The notes under the pieces: model-generated
The model's database searches: none
What the model was told of the DNA's origin: nothing
What the model saw: only the letters and a program-made list of their open reading frames with translations
Translations under genes and position numbers: made by a program
Source: Ceratorhiza oryzae-sativae
Taxonomy: Eukaryota > Basidiomycota > Agaricomycetes > Cantharellales > Ceratobasidiaceae
Length of the DNA stretch: 64,000 bases
Reading direction: 5' to 3'
Assembly (NCBI GenBank): GCA_030998015.1
Contig: JARWMV010000234.1
Location: 1,426,001 to 1,490,000, forward strand
Shown: positions 24,380 through 35,353 of the stretch, piece by piece
Numbering within the stretch: position 1 is the first letter of the stretch
How the letters are laid out: the number at the start of each line of letters is the position of its first letter

Positions 24380-24402
24380 ACGTCCCGACACTTCCTACAG
24401 TG
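24380..24402 (-). repeat. Right terminal inverted repeat of CACTA element
   Basis: Exact reverse complement of 15439-15461, ending CCTACAGTG. Confidence 0.95.
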
Positions 24403-24405
24403 TGT
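24403..24405. repeat. Target site duplication TGT, right
   Basis: TGT directly outside the right inverted repeat, matching 15436-15438. Confidence 0.85.
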
Positions 24406-25028
24406 ATTAATCTCACTTTAACGCCCGATCGTAAACGAGGAATGTAGATACTAGCACTAGTGTGCTCCCGGTAGACTTTTCTGCGTGCTCCGGGGACCAG
24501 AAAAAATGATGAGCTAGGATACAGGAATGGTACGGAGCAGGCAATTTCACCTAGCATCCCCCCGGTTCGACCCATTCATACTATTCGAAAATGTTTGCAT
24601 ACTAGATCGGCCTCCAGATTTGATTTCAACCTAATATCACTGACCTCTTACCTGATCGTAGCCTCCTAGCTCAGTATACGCAACTTGAGATATGATGGTG
24701 AGTTCAATAAAAAATCCTTTATGGCCGCCCTTAAGCTACAGCTTTGCCCATCAGTCCTTTTGCGTCTAGTGCGCTCAGCAGACCCAATTAAATGCAGTTG
24801 TAGCCGGAAATCCCTAGATTCGTTTCTGGACTTGAAGCCATTTCGTACCGCCTTGGAATAAGGTGTAAAACATACTTCCCAAAGGCTGGGGCATTGAAGT
24901 CCATAGGGACTTTGGTTCGCGTTGCTTAGCTCAGCTTATTATATAATGATCCACAAACCCGTTGGTCACGTGCTGTTGACTCCTTAAATCTATCCAACCT
25001 ATATTGGACATCGACCTCCCTGTTGGCA
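24406..25028. other. Intergenic between transposon and POP1
   Basis: No gene seen. It holds the POP1 promoter, including a CACGTG palindrome near 24966 about 60 bases before the POP1 start. Its significance is unknown. Confidence 0.4.
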
Positions 25029-28007
25029 ATGCCGCCAAAAAGGCCTTTAGAATCGAGTGCTACAACAAGCACAATAATCAAGAAACAGAAAATTGATTCA
25101 GCGAGACAGATCGATGTCGAGTTTCCATCAGGTCTGCCCTCGAATAGTGAGCAGAACTCTTACACATTAGGACTGGCCTAACCAGCTCGGTAACTCGGAA
25201 TATCAAGCTATTGAAGGGCTCCCCGCTACTATCGATGTTGAAAGATTCGCTGAGGTGGGTTATTTAACTCGTTCCTATTCCGTTTCACGTTTTAATTGGC
25301 TATTCTCTTGTCCAGGCGCGCAGTTTTGAGATAGGAGCGATGCAATCAGCTATGAAAAACACGGCGTGAGGTGTCTTACACCGGGTATTTATAAGTACTC
25401 ACACATGGCCTACGATCTTCGTTAGCTCAACGGCTATACATCGGGTTTGGCAGACCCTACCACGACACCTTCGCCGTCGGGCAGCCAGCCATGATGTAAG
25501 GAGAGTTCCAGTTCGGCTCCGAGAGAAAGCAAAATACGAGGTATGTGATAAGTACAATCTAAATGTTTCAGGAGTAGATACCTCCCATCTGTAAGATTGA
25601 CCCGACAAAGCGCAAGTCATTTCTCAAGCTCTTGAAGCGTAAAAAACGCTTAGGTCGTGATTCCAAACGTTCAGAAAAATTTGCCAACCGCCAAAGTAAG
25701 TCTCCATTCGCCAACAGTTGTGGTTGCTCTGAATCTGACCATCCTAAGAAAGCAAAATTTGGCTGGAAACACACCTATGGCACGCTAAACGTATGCATAT
25801 GCAGGATAAATGGGGATACCGTCTAGTGAGTCTATTGCACCCTGTATATTATTTCTACTTATACATGATAGGCTTTAAGACCGACGGAGAAGTCTTATAG
25901 ATCATCTTACCGCGCGGCTGTGCATGGCTCTACTTTGAACGATGTATCTTATATGGCTACCGTCGAATTGACCGGTCATATGGAAGCCCTAATTTCTGTT
26001 TTAAAGCGTTGTTGCAATCCATGCGGCGTAGGTCCTTGGGCAGCGCGGTGTGTAACATCGAAACATAGACACGACTTGATCTGAAAATCGTTTGTCAGAT
26101 ATGCATCAGGAGCACGAATATGTTCAACACACTTTTTCGATGATAATTCGTGGCCGATTGGACTGATTGGACCAGGGACCGTGTTTTGGAGGCCGCCAGT
26201 GGATGCTTCAGACCACGAACATGCTGAGCTGAACGCAGCTGGATCAACGGCATCTCCAGAGGTTCGAAGTCGGACCTTGTGGATCCGCGCCCACCCGGCA
26301 AGCTTGAAGAGCGTCTTAGAGTCTTTGAAATCTGCACGCGAGCATATTCCCCCTAACAGCCAATTAGAAATAGCCGACCTGTCGGGGGATATCAATGCCT
26401 TTGAGTTAGTTGGGCCTCGTACCAGCCAGGTTATTCATGGAGCGCTTCGTTTGGCTGATTGTGGGCGCGAAGTAGGAAAGGTAAGAATAACAAAGGGCAA
26501 AAGTAAATCTCTGAGCTGACACCATGCAGTTTTGGGATAACCTCGCGGAAGCTCGGTCTCCAGGCAATTTCCCCACTGGAATGATTGTTGGAGTTACCGT
26601 GCATGACCCGAGGCTCAAGTGAGAATTAACTTTGTTGTCTGATCTACAGCGTCTTATTACATGGGCTTTAGCTTCCCTCCGACTAATACTAAAGTGAAGC
26701 ACTCCACCGGAATTATTTCCGAATTGGTCACCCCCAATTCCACACTAGCACAGTCAGAACTCTGGGAGCAAGAAATTCGCGACAAGCTCCGAACACCAAA
26801 GTTCAAAAAGGCAGCTCTGGACCGTAGACGATCGAAGGTTTGATTGATATTTTATTCACGCATATATCGAGCTCATGTTGATTCATAGAATCTCATACCC
26901 GGGACCCGCCTTCGACCAACCAAAGAAGACGACAGAATCCCCATAATCCTTATTCAGACCCCTGTATCTGTGAATCTCGACAGCAGCACGCGAGATGTTC
27001 AATCTATCTGTGGATGGACAATCTTGCTACCTCCTTCCTGGTCTATGGCTTTCTTGAACAGCTTGGTTCATACTGGAACGCGTGTTGTGGGTATAGCTGC
27101 ACAACATCATCAGAGACTAGAAGTAGATTGTCCGTACTTTCCTCACGATTATGTCGGAACTTCTGCCTTTCACGATCACACAGAGCAGCAAGCAGCACTG
27201 GAACGGGCTAAATGGGAGCGCACACCTAAAGGAAAGCGTGTCAATTATGAGTCACTCGCAACAGGTAGCCCGTGGATTCCGGACTGGGCAAGTTTAATAA
27301 GCGGGACCTCGAACCAGGCAGACCTCATTCCTACGGATCACGCTGTTAGCATTTCCCAATGCCAAAAACCGTGGCTCCTCACGTCGCCCGATTCGACAGA
27401 GCTGATGAAATACCTCGCGAATAATACCAACAACGACTCGACCACCACATTTGGAGAATGGATCAATGTGCAGCGGGTGCGCCGCGGCATGGTGCCCATT
27501 GAGCAAAATCTTTTTCGGCCCCTCTACGATTCTATTTTTATTCACATACGGTTGGATATGCCTGGGCGTGGCAATCCCCAAAATCGGGCAATACTCTACG
27601 GTTTTGCGACCCGCGAAATGGCTTCACAATGGAAGGCGGAATTTGATGGTCTTGATAAGAGTGACGATAAGAATAAGGTACGATTTCAAGTGGATCTATG
27701 CGCTGAACGGTTAATCCATTTATCGCTCACCACAGTTGGCTGCCACTCGATCGGATACACCTATCATCGGGTATGTCACATCGGGTGGGTTTTCACTACA
27801 AGCCGGTCGTGGCCATAGTATCGGAGCCATAAGCCTTCGCTACCTGCTCATAATGGTAAACGACAGGTGCGTGGCTATTGCTGAGATTGTTCAGGCTCCT
27901 CATCAGGTATTATATCTAGCACGGGTATGAATCTTCAAAACCACATTGTTAGGGTTAGGAATGTGAACAGTGAGCTGGCACTGCCTGGACTCGTGTCGAT
28001 AATATAA
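25029..28007 (+). CDS. POP1: Ribonuclease P/MRP protein subunit POP1
   Basis: Starts [14 protein letters not shown] and runs through many short-intron exons. Diagnostic blocks are [20 protein letters not shown] (POP1 N-terminal motif), [26 protein letters not shown] followed by [24 protein letters not shown], then ELTGHMEAL and GPGTVFWRP. The C-terminal part includes [20 protein letters not shown] (POPLD-type region), [27 protein letters not shown] and a final [15 protein letters not shown] before the stop at 28005-28007. POP1 is the large protein of RNase P and RNase MRP, needed for tRNA 5' maturation and pre-rRNA processing in the nucleus/nucleolus. A tRNA-Arg gene lies 100 bases downstream on the other strand. 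Exon borders were checked only in part. Confidence 0.9.
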
Positions 28008-28100
28008 TCTAGCCTATTGTTGGTTCAACTGGAGTGAAATCTGTTTGATAAGCGACGATGCGTGGAACCAGGATTCTGAGTGACGGACAAAGGGGCCGGG

Positions 28101-28106
28101 AAAAAA
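28101..28106 (-). terminator. Pol III terminator of second tRNA-Arg
   Basis: Six T on the minus strand directly after the discriminator base. Confidence 0.8.
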
Positions 28107-28190
28107 TGACCACCGCAGGGCTCGAACCTGCAATCTCCTGATATATGAGCAAAGTCGTAGTCAGACGCGATACCATTTCGCCAGGCGGCC
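28107..28190 (-). tRNA. tRNA-Arg(ACG), second copy, with 12-nt intron
   Basis: The mature sequence is identical to the copy at 4337-4420. Only the intron differs: CTTTGCTCATAT here against CTTTGTTCTTAT there, two changes in twelve. It lies between the convergent end of POP1 and the upstream side of RRP42. Confidence 0.93.
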
Positions 28191-28310
28191 TTAGTGGGAA
28201 CTACTGCCCTTCATCATGCAGAACCTTCGTGTCAGTCCTATGAAGACGGATTGATATGGGGATCAATTACATACACCACTTCTGGTCCCGATTATTTCCA
28301 CCAACCCACC

Positions 28311-29555
28311 ATGCACACAGTTTCCAAAGCCGAAGCAGCGTATATTCGAGCATCCCTCTTGGGTAATACCTCGGAATCCGTGCAGCTAAGAGGGGACGGT
28401 CGTACAGCATTGCTCTACCGACCTATCCATCTCGAGCTCGGCGTCGCACCAACCACTAATGGCAGCGCCCGCGCCCGCGTTGGAGAAACGGAGGCTTGGA
28501 CAGGAATCAAACTCGAGGTCGAAAAGAACGCTGCAAGATATGCGGACTCAGGCGGAAGCGATGGGGGAAGAGTCGAGGTTACTGTAACCTGGTATGCATG
28601 GGTTTGTTTCGTGAAACGTGCACTCAGTATCCAAGTTTAAAGTACGCCTGGTTCTCATCCGCACCTTTCCGGCCAAGCCATAGATGACCTTTCACTCGAG
28701 CTATCAAATCAATGCGCGGCCACTCTCGTACCGTTTCTTATTCCCGACCCTCAGTTTACGATTGTTCCGGGTCACAAATCCTGGCTTGTGCATGTTGATT
28801 CTTTGGTCATATCGGACAACGGTAACTTATTCGATGTAATCTGGATGTCCATAAGAGGAGCCCTATGGGACCTTCGTATTCCACGGCGAGTATATTTGAA
28901 CGTGGAGTCTCGCAAACCAATCTAAGTTCAATCGTAGCACTAATCCCGTGTCATTTCGTGCCCGCGACTCGGATCGTGTGCAAAAAGGGGGGGACGCTTT
29001 CGCTAGCGCGGTCAAGACAAGACACCAAACTGGTGTGTTTTGTTCCCATCATAATAGCATGTTCTTATTAGTTGTACCCAGCTGGAGGAAAGACTGGTGC
29101 AGGCGACTTTGAATTACCTGATTACTGGGATGATGGCGAACCTCTGGCTGATAGGACAAGCTTGCCTGTGTGCATAACGTATAACATGGTAGCGTAGGAT
29201 AGTAGGCCATGACATAATCCGTTTCTGAATTAAATCCTCACAGCTTCCACCGACACACTTTTTGGATGCGACTGTTTCAGAAGAGTTGAGCGTTCCGAGT
29301 CGAATATCACTAGTCTTTTCGTGCCCAGATCCCAAAGTAGAGGGATCGAAGACACCATTGTTATTAGGCTCTTGGATGAACTCGCCTACGGATTTCAATG
29401 CGACGTACTTGGTATCTTTAATCAAGGTAAGTAAATATACTAGATTCTTGGCCCATTATTTTATTTACGTTTTGAGCTAGGATTGCGAAGCTCGTGCAGC
29501 GGAGCTAGCCCGGGCATTAGACAAACGTATGTTAGCGGAAGATGCAGTGGCTTAA
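28311..29555 (+). CDS. RRP42: Exosome complex subunit RRP42
   Basis: The N-terminus MHTVSKAEAAYIRASLLGN is followed by RGDGRTALLYRPIHLELGVA, NGSARARVGETE and LEVEKNAA, then DGGRVEVTVTC. Later exons carry VPGHKSWLVHVDSLVISDNG, SIRGALWDLRIPR, DFELPDYWDDGEPL and HFLDATVSEELSVPSRI, ending KRMLAEDAVA. This is the RNase PH-like fold of the exosome ring subunit RRP42 (catalytically inactive in eukaryotes), acting in nuclear and cytoplasmic 3'-5' RNA decay and rRNA processing. The join after RIPR uses a GC-AG intron (28886-28937, 52 nt) that keeps phase; no GT donor fits. Other introns are GT-AG. The length (about 300 aa) is normal for the family. Confidence 0.9.
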
Positions 29556-29860
29556 CCGAATGAACATTCTACATGATCATGAGCGCAGACTTGGTGTCGG
29601 TTAAGACTGTGAGCAATTCGGCAATACGATGGACACGTGCCCGCTGGCGCGGGTTTCCGGTATTCAACCGTCGCGTTTGAGCACCGAGGTTTCTTCGGTA
29701 CGGAGTTCTTCGGTGAAACCAAGGTTCGAATCGACTGGAATGAAATCAGCAAATGACCCAGAAACCAGAGTATTGCCGCACTCGTTGACAGCTGAGGTGG
29801 TATAAAAAGAAACGCCGAACCAAGTCGCTTGGCACCCTCGCCTATCTTTTCACTAACAGA
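29556..29860. other. Intergenic with promoter of CBM1 gene
   Basis: About 300 bases with GC-rich direct-repeat-like GGTTTC/TTCGGT segments. A TATA box lies near its end, reported separately. Confidence 0.4.
29801..29808 (+). promoter_or_regulatory. TATA box of CBM1 gene
   Basis: TATAAAAA 60 bases before the start codon, in line with a strongly inducible secreted-enzyme gene. Confidence 0.6.
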
Positions 29861-30886
29861 ATGCTCGGAAAGGCCGTTCTCGCAGTTGGGTTGCTTGTTT
29901 CTACCGTCTTGGCACAGTCTCCTTTGTACGGCCAGGTGTGCATACGTCTTTCATTCCACTGCTAGCAGCATGATGATACGACTCGGGTCTTTAGTGCGGT
30001 GGAATTGGTTGGAGTGGTGCAACCACTTGCGTTTCGGGATCTGTTTGCACCAAGATCAACGGTGATGAAGACAGTCTTCGAGTGCTCGCGCTGAAGTTCT
30101 AAAGAATTATGCAGACTACTACTACCAATGTCTTCCGGGAACCGCGCCTACTAGTGCTACAACAACAACCGCACCCTCCGGGTCCGTCACCAGCAAGCCG
30201 ATTTCCACGACGAGCAAGCCGAGTACCACTGTCACAGGAGGGGGAACCGTCGGACCAACGCTTCTGCCCAACTACCTTTGGATTCGTGCTGTGGCTGCAC
30301 CAAATTTCCACAAATACTTGCAGTCTTACAACCGGGCACCGCAACCGACGCAGTCTTGGCTAGCGCCTCCACTGCTGGTTAGTTTTTTTCTCACATGTTA
30401 CCCGGGCGTATGGTTTCTTAGCACAACCGATTACAGGCCAATTTGCTGTCACAAATGGTAAACTCACTCAGATTACGCCCAGCGGCTCATTACTCTATGC
30501 CTGGGTCGAGCCTCGCAAGGATAGTTCAGTCGTGAAGCTCAAGGTTTCGTGGCAAACCAGTAGTGTCACAAATGGCACGTTTGTATTTAGCGGTGATGCG
30601 CTCACCTGGTAAGCACGTCAGCTTTATTTGCGCATACAGCCACCATCTGAGCTATGCCATCTTCAGGACGGTTGATGGAATCACCCGCCCGAATAACGCA
30701 GCGTGGCTCGCTTGCACTGACGCCACGGAGGGACAGGTCCTTTACGCCAATCTCGGTGAGAATCTAAAATAGGCGAGACTCGAAATGTTCTAATCGGTGT
30801 CACTAGGCCCATACGCTTACAACACACCCGCGGGCTGCGCGGACCAAACCATTCACTTTTACAATGGCGCTACCGCTGATGTTTAA
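29861..30886 (+). CDS. Secreted CBM1 (cellulose-binding) protein with unknown C-terminal domain
   Basis: The signal peptide MLGKAVLAVGLLVSTVLAQ is followed by a family 1 carbohydrate-binding module: SPLYGQCGGIGWSGATTCVS, GSVCTKIND and YYYQCLPG (the last after an intron). Its Cys pattern and aromatic Trp/Tyr residues are typical for binding crystalline cellulose. A Thr/Ser/Pro linker (about 30140-30260) leads to a domain beginning NYLWIRAVAAPNFHKYLQS and containing WVEPRKDSSVVKLKVSW, FVFSGDALTW, GITRPNNAAWLACT and CADQTIHFYNGA. I recognise this C-terminal domain only as one found in agaricomycete secreted proteins; no catalytic residues are evident. It probably acts outside the cell on plant cell walls. 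The stop is at 30884-30886. Confidence 0.85.
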
Positions 30887-30997
30887 GGGATGTATATATA
30901 AATCGAATATCAATAGCGGCTAGAAAGTACATCAAAACGATAGGTGAATAAGTGAAATGATGAAAACCGCGACTGTCGTATGAGAAAAATAGAAACA

Positions 30998-33900
30998 TTA
31001 GAGATCAGGAGACTCGGGCAAATTAGATATACTAAATGTCGAAGTCATATGCGACACTTCGGGCGATTTCTGTGCTTGCGATTGCTGCGTCCCCCTCGAA
31101 ACCCAATAGGTATCTGGATGCTGGTGTCGTTCTCCACCTTTCTTTCCGCGTCTAGTCTTGTGCCCCGCAAGCGACGAAACCTCGTCTGAGTTCCTCGTTT
31201 CGTTCCCAACACTGGACACTTCTATAATGCTCAATTCTTCATCCCGCTCCAATGGTGGGTGCAAGAGAGGGTTTGGTGGTAAGTTCGGTTGAGGGTCTGG
31301 TGTGGAAGGCAGCACCCCAGTTCTGGTGAGGTATTCACGTTCGGGAGAACTGACTCTTTCGTTTGAGGAGACTCGAATGTCAGGGGGTTCGATCTCTATC
31401 AAGGAGGCTTCACCAGCTACACTTGCCAAGGGGGGTGCAAGGTCTGTGTCGGATGGAAGGACTCCAGTTAAAGGTGGGCCACTTTTCAAAACTTGTGCTG
31501 ATTGTGACTTCGAGCGAAGCCAAGCCTCCGAGAGATCATGTACTTGCTTCCGGAAAGTTTCTCGTTTCTTGACGACGTCCCGGGTGCGCCAGAGTTCTTT
31601 GTAGCGTGCAACTTCTTCAGGCAGGGATTTGCGTCTTCGCTAATATGATTGATTATTGTTAGCCCTCGGAATACGGAGTGAACTTGGGTTATAGAGACTT
31701 ACACCAGGAAGCACAAGGAGCTCGAGTGGGTTTGAAACAAAGGCTTCGACATAATGCAGCAAGTACACACCACAGTCGCACCAATTTGGTTGCTCCGGTA
31801 CCTGAATATTATAAGTAATGGGCGTGCGACCGCGTGCTTAATATCTCACAGGCAAGTGTTTGTCCTCTATAAAACCTCCACTTAGCTTTGCATCCTTGGT
31901 CTCAATCAGGGCTCTGTGTTTCTCCTGAGCTTCCATTTGAAGGTATTCCCGGAGAATACGGACGGTACGGGTATGCTTCCCTTTCAGAGAATCGAATATT
32001 AGGATCCAGCACTTTTGTCTATAGTAAGTTATGATCAGGTCTCTTGTATACCAAGAGTAGGACAATACTCACTCGCTGATGGTATTTTGATCCTCAATTC
32101 TAAATTCTTCGTCCTCAACATCGAGAACAGGTGTTGTCGGACGTTCAGAGGGCTTTGGATCCGCATCATTTATAGCGTCAACCATGGTGACATCGTGAAG
32201 GACCATGCTTTGTTGTGATCGGTTAGCAAGGTCTGTATCGATTTCCATTTGGCCGAGCTCCAGCGGAGAGCCAGCCTCTACGTCCACGATCGAGTACCTT
32301 TCAGCTGGAAGTGTATCGCTTTCCTGAGATGTTTGGACTTGGTCTATGTTGCTATTTCCTGCGTTATTAGACCGAGTCTTTCGGGTTGGTTGCGGAGCTG
32401 GTTGCGGAGGCGGTGCATCTAGCGCATACTGAGGGAGGAAAATGATGGCTAGGTACCAATGGAGACTGGATAAAGGGATTAGCATGTATTAGTAAATAAG
32501 ATCAGAAGTAATAAGTACTGTTCGTTTATCGGCACAATAATAAACTTCTTCTTGAATAGGTCGATCTTTGACGTCCACTTCTTGACGCTATTATAATCAC
32601 ATCTGCCCCGTCCGGCGTCAAGTTTCTTGAAGAAGAATGAGTTGAAAATATGTATTTGGTCCGCTAGGTCAGGACTCTTTTCCCGTAGCTCGTTGAGCCA
32701 TAGCCTATATGCGTTGTCAGCAGTTCGTCATCAATCACCCAACCAGACTCTTACTTAAGACCAAGCTCGATAAGCGTGTCATTCAAGAACTCGTTGTCTT
32801 CCAGACGCGAGAGTTCGGCTCGATTAATGTTCACAGCACCAGGTCCCGCGGCGGGGTAGACAAGCATGCTGTAGCGTGTTAGACTACTGGTGTCGCAACA
32901 ATGAAAAAGGTACCGGAACATACACCTCGTCGAGACCTTCGTACTCTAATTTTATTGTGGGAGGCTCGTCTTTCGACTGAATTGCTCCTGTCCTGTTCCT
33001 AGTCCTGGTCGAAGGTCTAGGAGCCAGAAAAAAGTTGAATGTAAACCGCCAGATGAGGCTTGGCCACGTACCCAGGCATCGTTGGTGGAACTACCGCTGG
33101 TGATGGCTGCTTTACAATATCGCCGTTCGTTTCTCCAGGTTTAGGCTTGGGCTCTGGTTTTGTTCGAGGCCTAGCCTTGGAAGACGTAGATTGGAGTTGG
33201 CCCTTGGAAAGCGATCGGGCGTGGTTTATCAAGCCATTCATAGCTATAGCACTACGGGCCGCGGCTTAGTTGAGTCCACACAAGCGGATGTGCGAGGAAT
33301 ATCGTACTTGACTGTGCTTTTTTTGGCAGAGCGATTCAATATATCTACCATCCGTCGCCATTTGTTTCCATCTACTTCATCCGCGAAATCGAATACTATC
33401 AACACACTCGGATAGTTGTCCCCATCTGACACTGGGCAAACTCTCAACGATAGCAGGATTAGGTTCAATATATCCACTCACGTTTTTCCCAGGCTGGGGA
33501 ACGAGTGCATAAAGCGGTAACATTCAATTGCACAACAGGCACGAACTCTTCTACATCCGAACTTTTATTACTCGATTCGACAACCTGTGGATTATGAGAT
33601 CTGTAAGCAATCCCTAAAGATCAAAAGAATGCACGAACCTCGAACCCTCGCAAATCGCTTGACGAGAGTACAAGAGAAGGGATTGGAGGTTCCGCTTGGA
33701 GTGAGATCTCCTCAGACCCACAGTGGAACCTGTGATGCTGCCCCCCAGGTTGGCCATTGCCGTACCTCTTGTTACCGCAAAACCACTCTAAGACCTTGAG
33801 GACAAGCTCTCCAGAAGAAGCGGGAGTGGGCTTGGGCACTTGTGAACGACTAGCATCCCTTGTGCCCGACTTAGAGACTGGCTTTTGAGCCCTTGCTTCT

Positions 33901-35098
33901 TCCCCTGTTTGATGAACTTCGAGACCGGCCTAGCATCGAGTCAGTGTTTAAAATGGTATAATTGGCTCCGGAAGACACACCTTGGCCTTGGATTGGTCAG
34001 ACTTCATTGCCTTGCCAACCCCCGAACCTCTCGTACACCCAGGAGTTATAATGACGGGTTTAGATTGAGTCGAATTTTTGGATTGCGGCGAAGATACACC
34101 GCTGCGCTGGGCAGAAGAACGACCACCGCTCGGCTGGGATACAGAATAGGAGCCGAGAGACTGCTGGATTGACGAGTTTTCCTTCGCCTTTATTTTCTTC
34201 TTAACGTTGCCCGGCTGGAATGGAGTCTTGCCAGTCGGGGTGCTAGGTGGCTGGCCCTCGGGCTTGATCATCTTTTCGATCGCCTTCTCGTCGTCTTCAT
34301 CGTCCTCAATATTTATGTGCTCAACTTGATTGGTCTTGATTTTGGTTTTGGTACGAGCCGGTTGGCGTTCTCCAAAGGGCGTCTTGCTCCCAATAACGTC
34401 GATAGGGTCGCTAGAGCTCGATGTTTCGTGGTTGTTCGAGTTGGACTGAGGTGGCTCTTCCTTGTTTTGATGCGGGTCATCGGTGCTATTCAAAAACACA
34501 GTGAAAGGAACATTTTCTTCTCCAGATCCAGACATTCTTCTATCCATGTCTTCTGAAGGCCGAGAGTGATTCCGGTCAACCGCGTGGCTCCGAATCGTAC
34601 CTACAACTTTCATAGTCTGTTAGAAGACAAACCGCGAGGGCTTTTTAAATATATCTTACCAGCGTCAGTCGGCCCTCCATCGACCTCAATAAGTGCTGCG
34701 TCTCTTTTTACGCTCCTTTCCCCTGGCAAGCAGCTTCTAGAACTGTTGGTTGGGGAGGGAAATACATAGTGTGCTAAACTCCGATCCGGCTGGCGGTTCC
34801 TAGGTGGGGTAGGGGATGCTCCAGATACATCGAGCCCCGGAATCCCAGGTTTGGGCCGGCTTGAACTACCCAAATTGTCTTGAGAAAGTTGGTCAAATAT
34901 GTCGCCGCGGACGAGTAAGGACGATGCCTGTTGTTGTTCGACCGTTCATCTTCCCGACGTCTTATACGTGTGATTTTAGGAGATTAAAGTGTCAAAAATA
35001 ACAGATATATCTCACCGCTTCTTTTTATTCTCAACTGGCGAAGATCCTTGGCCATTCGCAGCGTTGGAAAGTGAAGCAATGCTGGCTCGGTCGTTCAT
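30998..35098 (-). CDS. ULP2: Ulp2/SENP6-7-type SUMO protease (peptidase C48)
   Basis: Read on the minus strand, the catalytic domain is split by a long insertion. FLND and FNSFFFKKLD blocks precede LHWYLAIIFLPQ (catalytic His). About 110 disordered residues follow, then WILIFDSLKG (catalytic Asp) and PNWCDCGVYLLHY (catalytic Cys; usually PxxxDCG). An insertion between His and Asp is the mark of the Ulp2/SENP6/SENP7 branch, which trims SUMO chains in the nucleus. The N-terminal 1.5 kb encodes a disordered Ser/Lys/Pro-rich region, and the C-terminal tail (30998-31489) is also disordered. The N-terminal exons are uncertain: 35098 is the Met of MNDRASIASLSNAANG, but the phase into the next exon was not resolved. 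The stop is at 30998-31000. Confidence 0.8.
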
Positions 35099-35353
35099 TA
35101 TAACCGTCCAGAACAGAGCGCAGTCCCAAATCGAGAGGCAGCGGTCAAAGAATAAATGGATAGTCTCCTCGAGCTTTAGCGAATGCTCAGAGAGGCCAAC
35201 AAGAGGGTCATGAGTGCCACACAAGTTTGGCTGCAAGTCGATGAGCGCCCTGGATTACGCAATCTCCCGAAACTGGTCGCGTTTGCCCGCACGAAGCGCT
35301 TCCCAAACAAAACGTGTACCAAGGACGGATATATGATTGTACTATACCCTGGT

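Larger units (their letters stand above)
15439..24402. mobile_element. Complete CACTA (En/Spm-like) DNA transposon, 8,964 bp
   Basis: The element is bounded by perfect 23-bp inverted repeats beginning CACTGTAGGAAGTGTCGGGA, has 3-bp TGT duplications outside, GACGTCC-rich subterminal regions, a Tnp2-family transposase gene on the minus strand and a second spliced gene on the plus strand. Both genes have open frames across their exons, so the element appears potentially autonomous. Its sharp borders, identical TIRs and intact duplication suggest a recent insertion. It sits between the SET-TAD3 gene and POP1, apparently without breaking a gene. Confidence 0.93.

Noticed and set aside
24966..24971. 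CACGTG palindrome before POP1 as a regulatory site
   Set aside because: A six-base palindrome is expected by chance in 64 kb; no second copy or spacing rule supports it.
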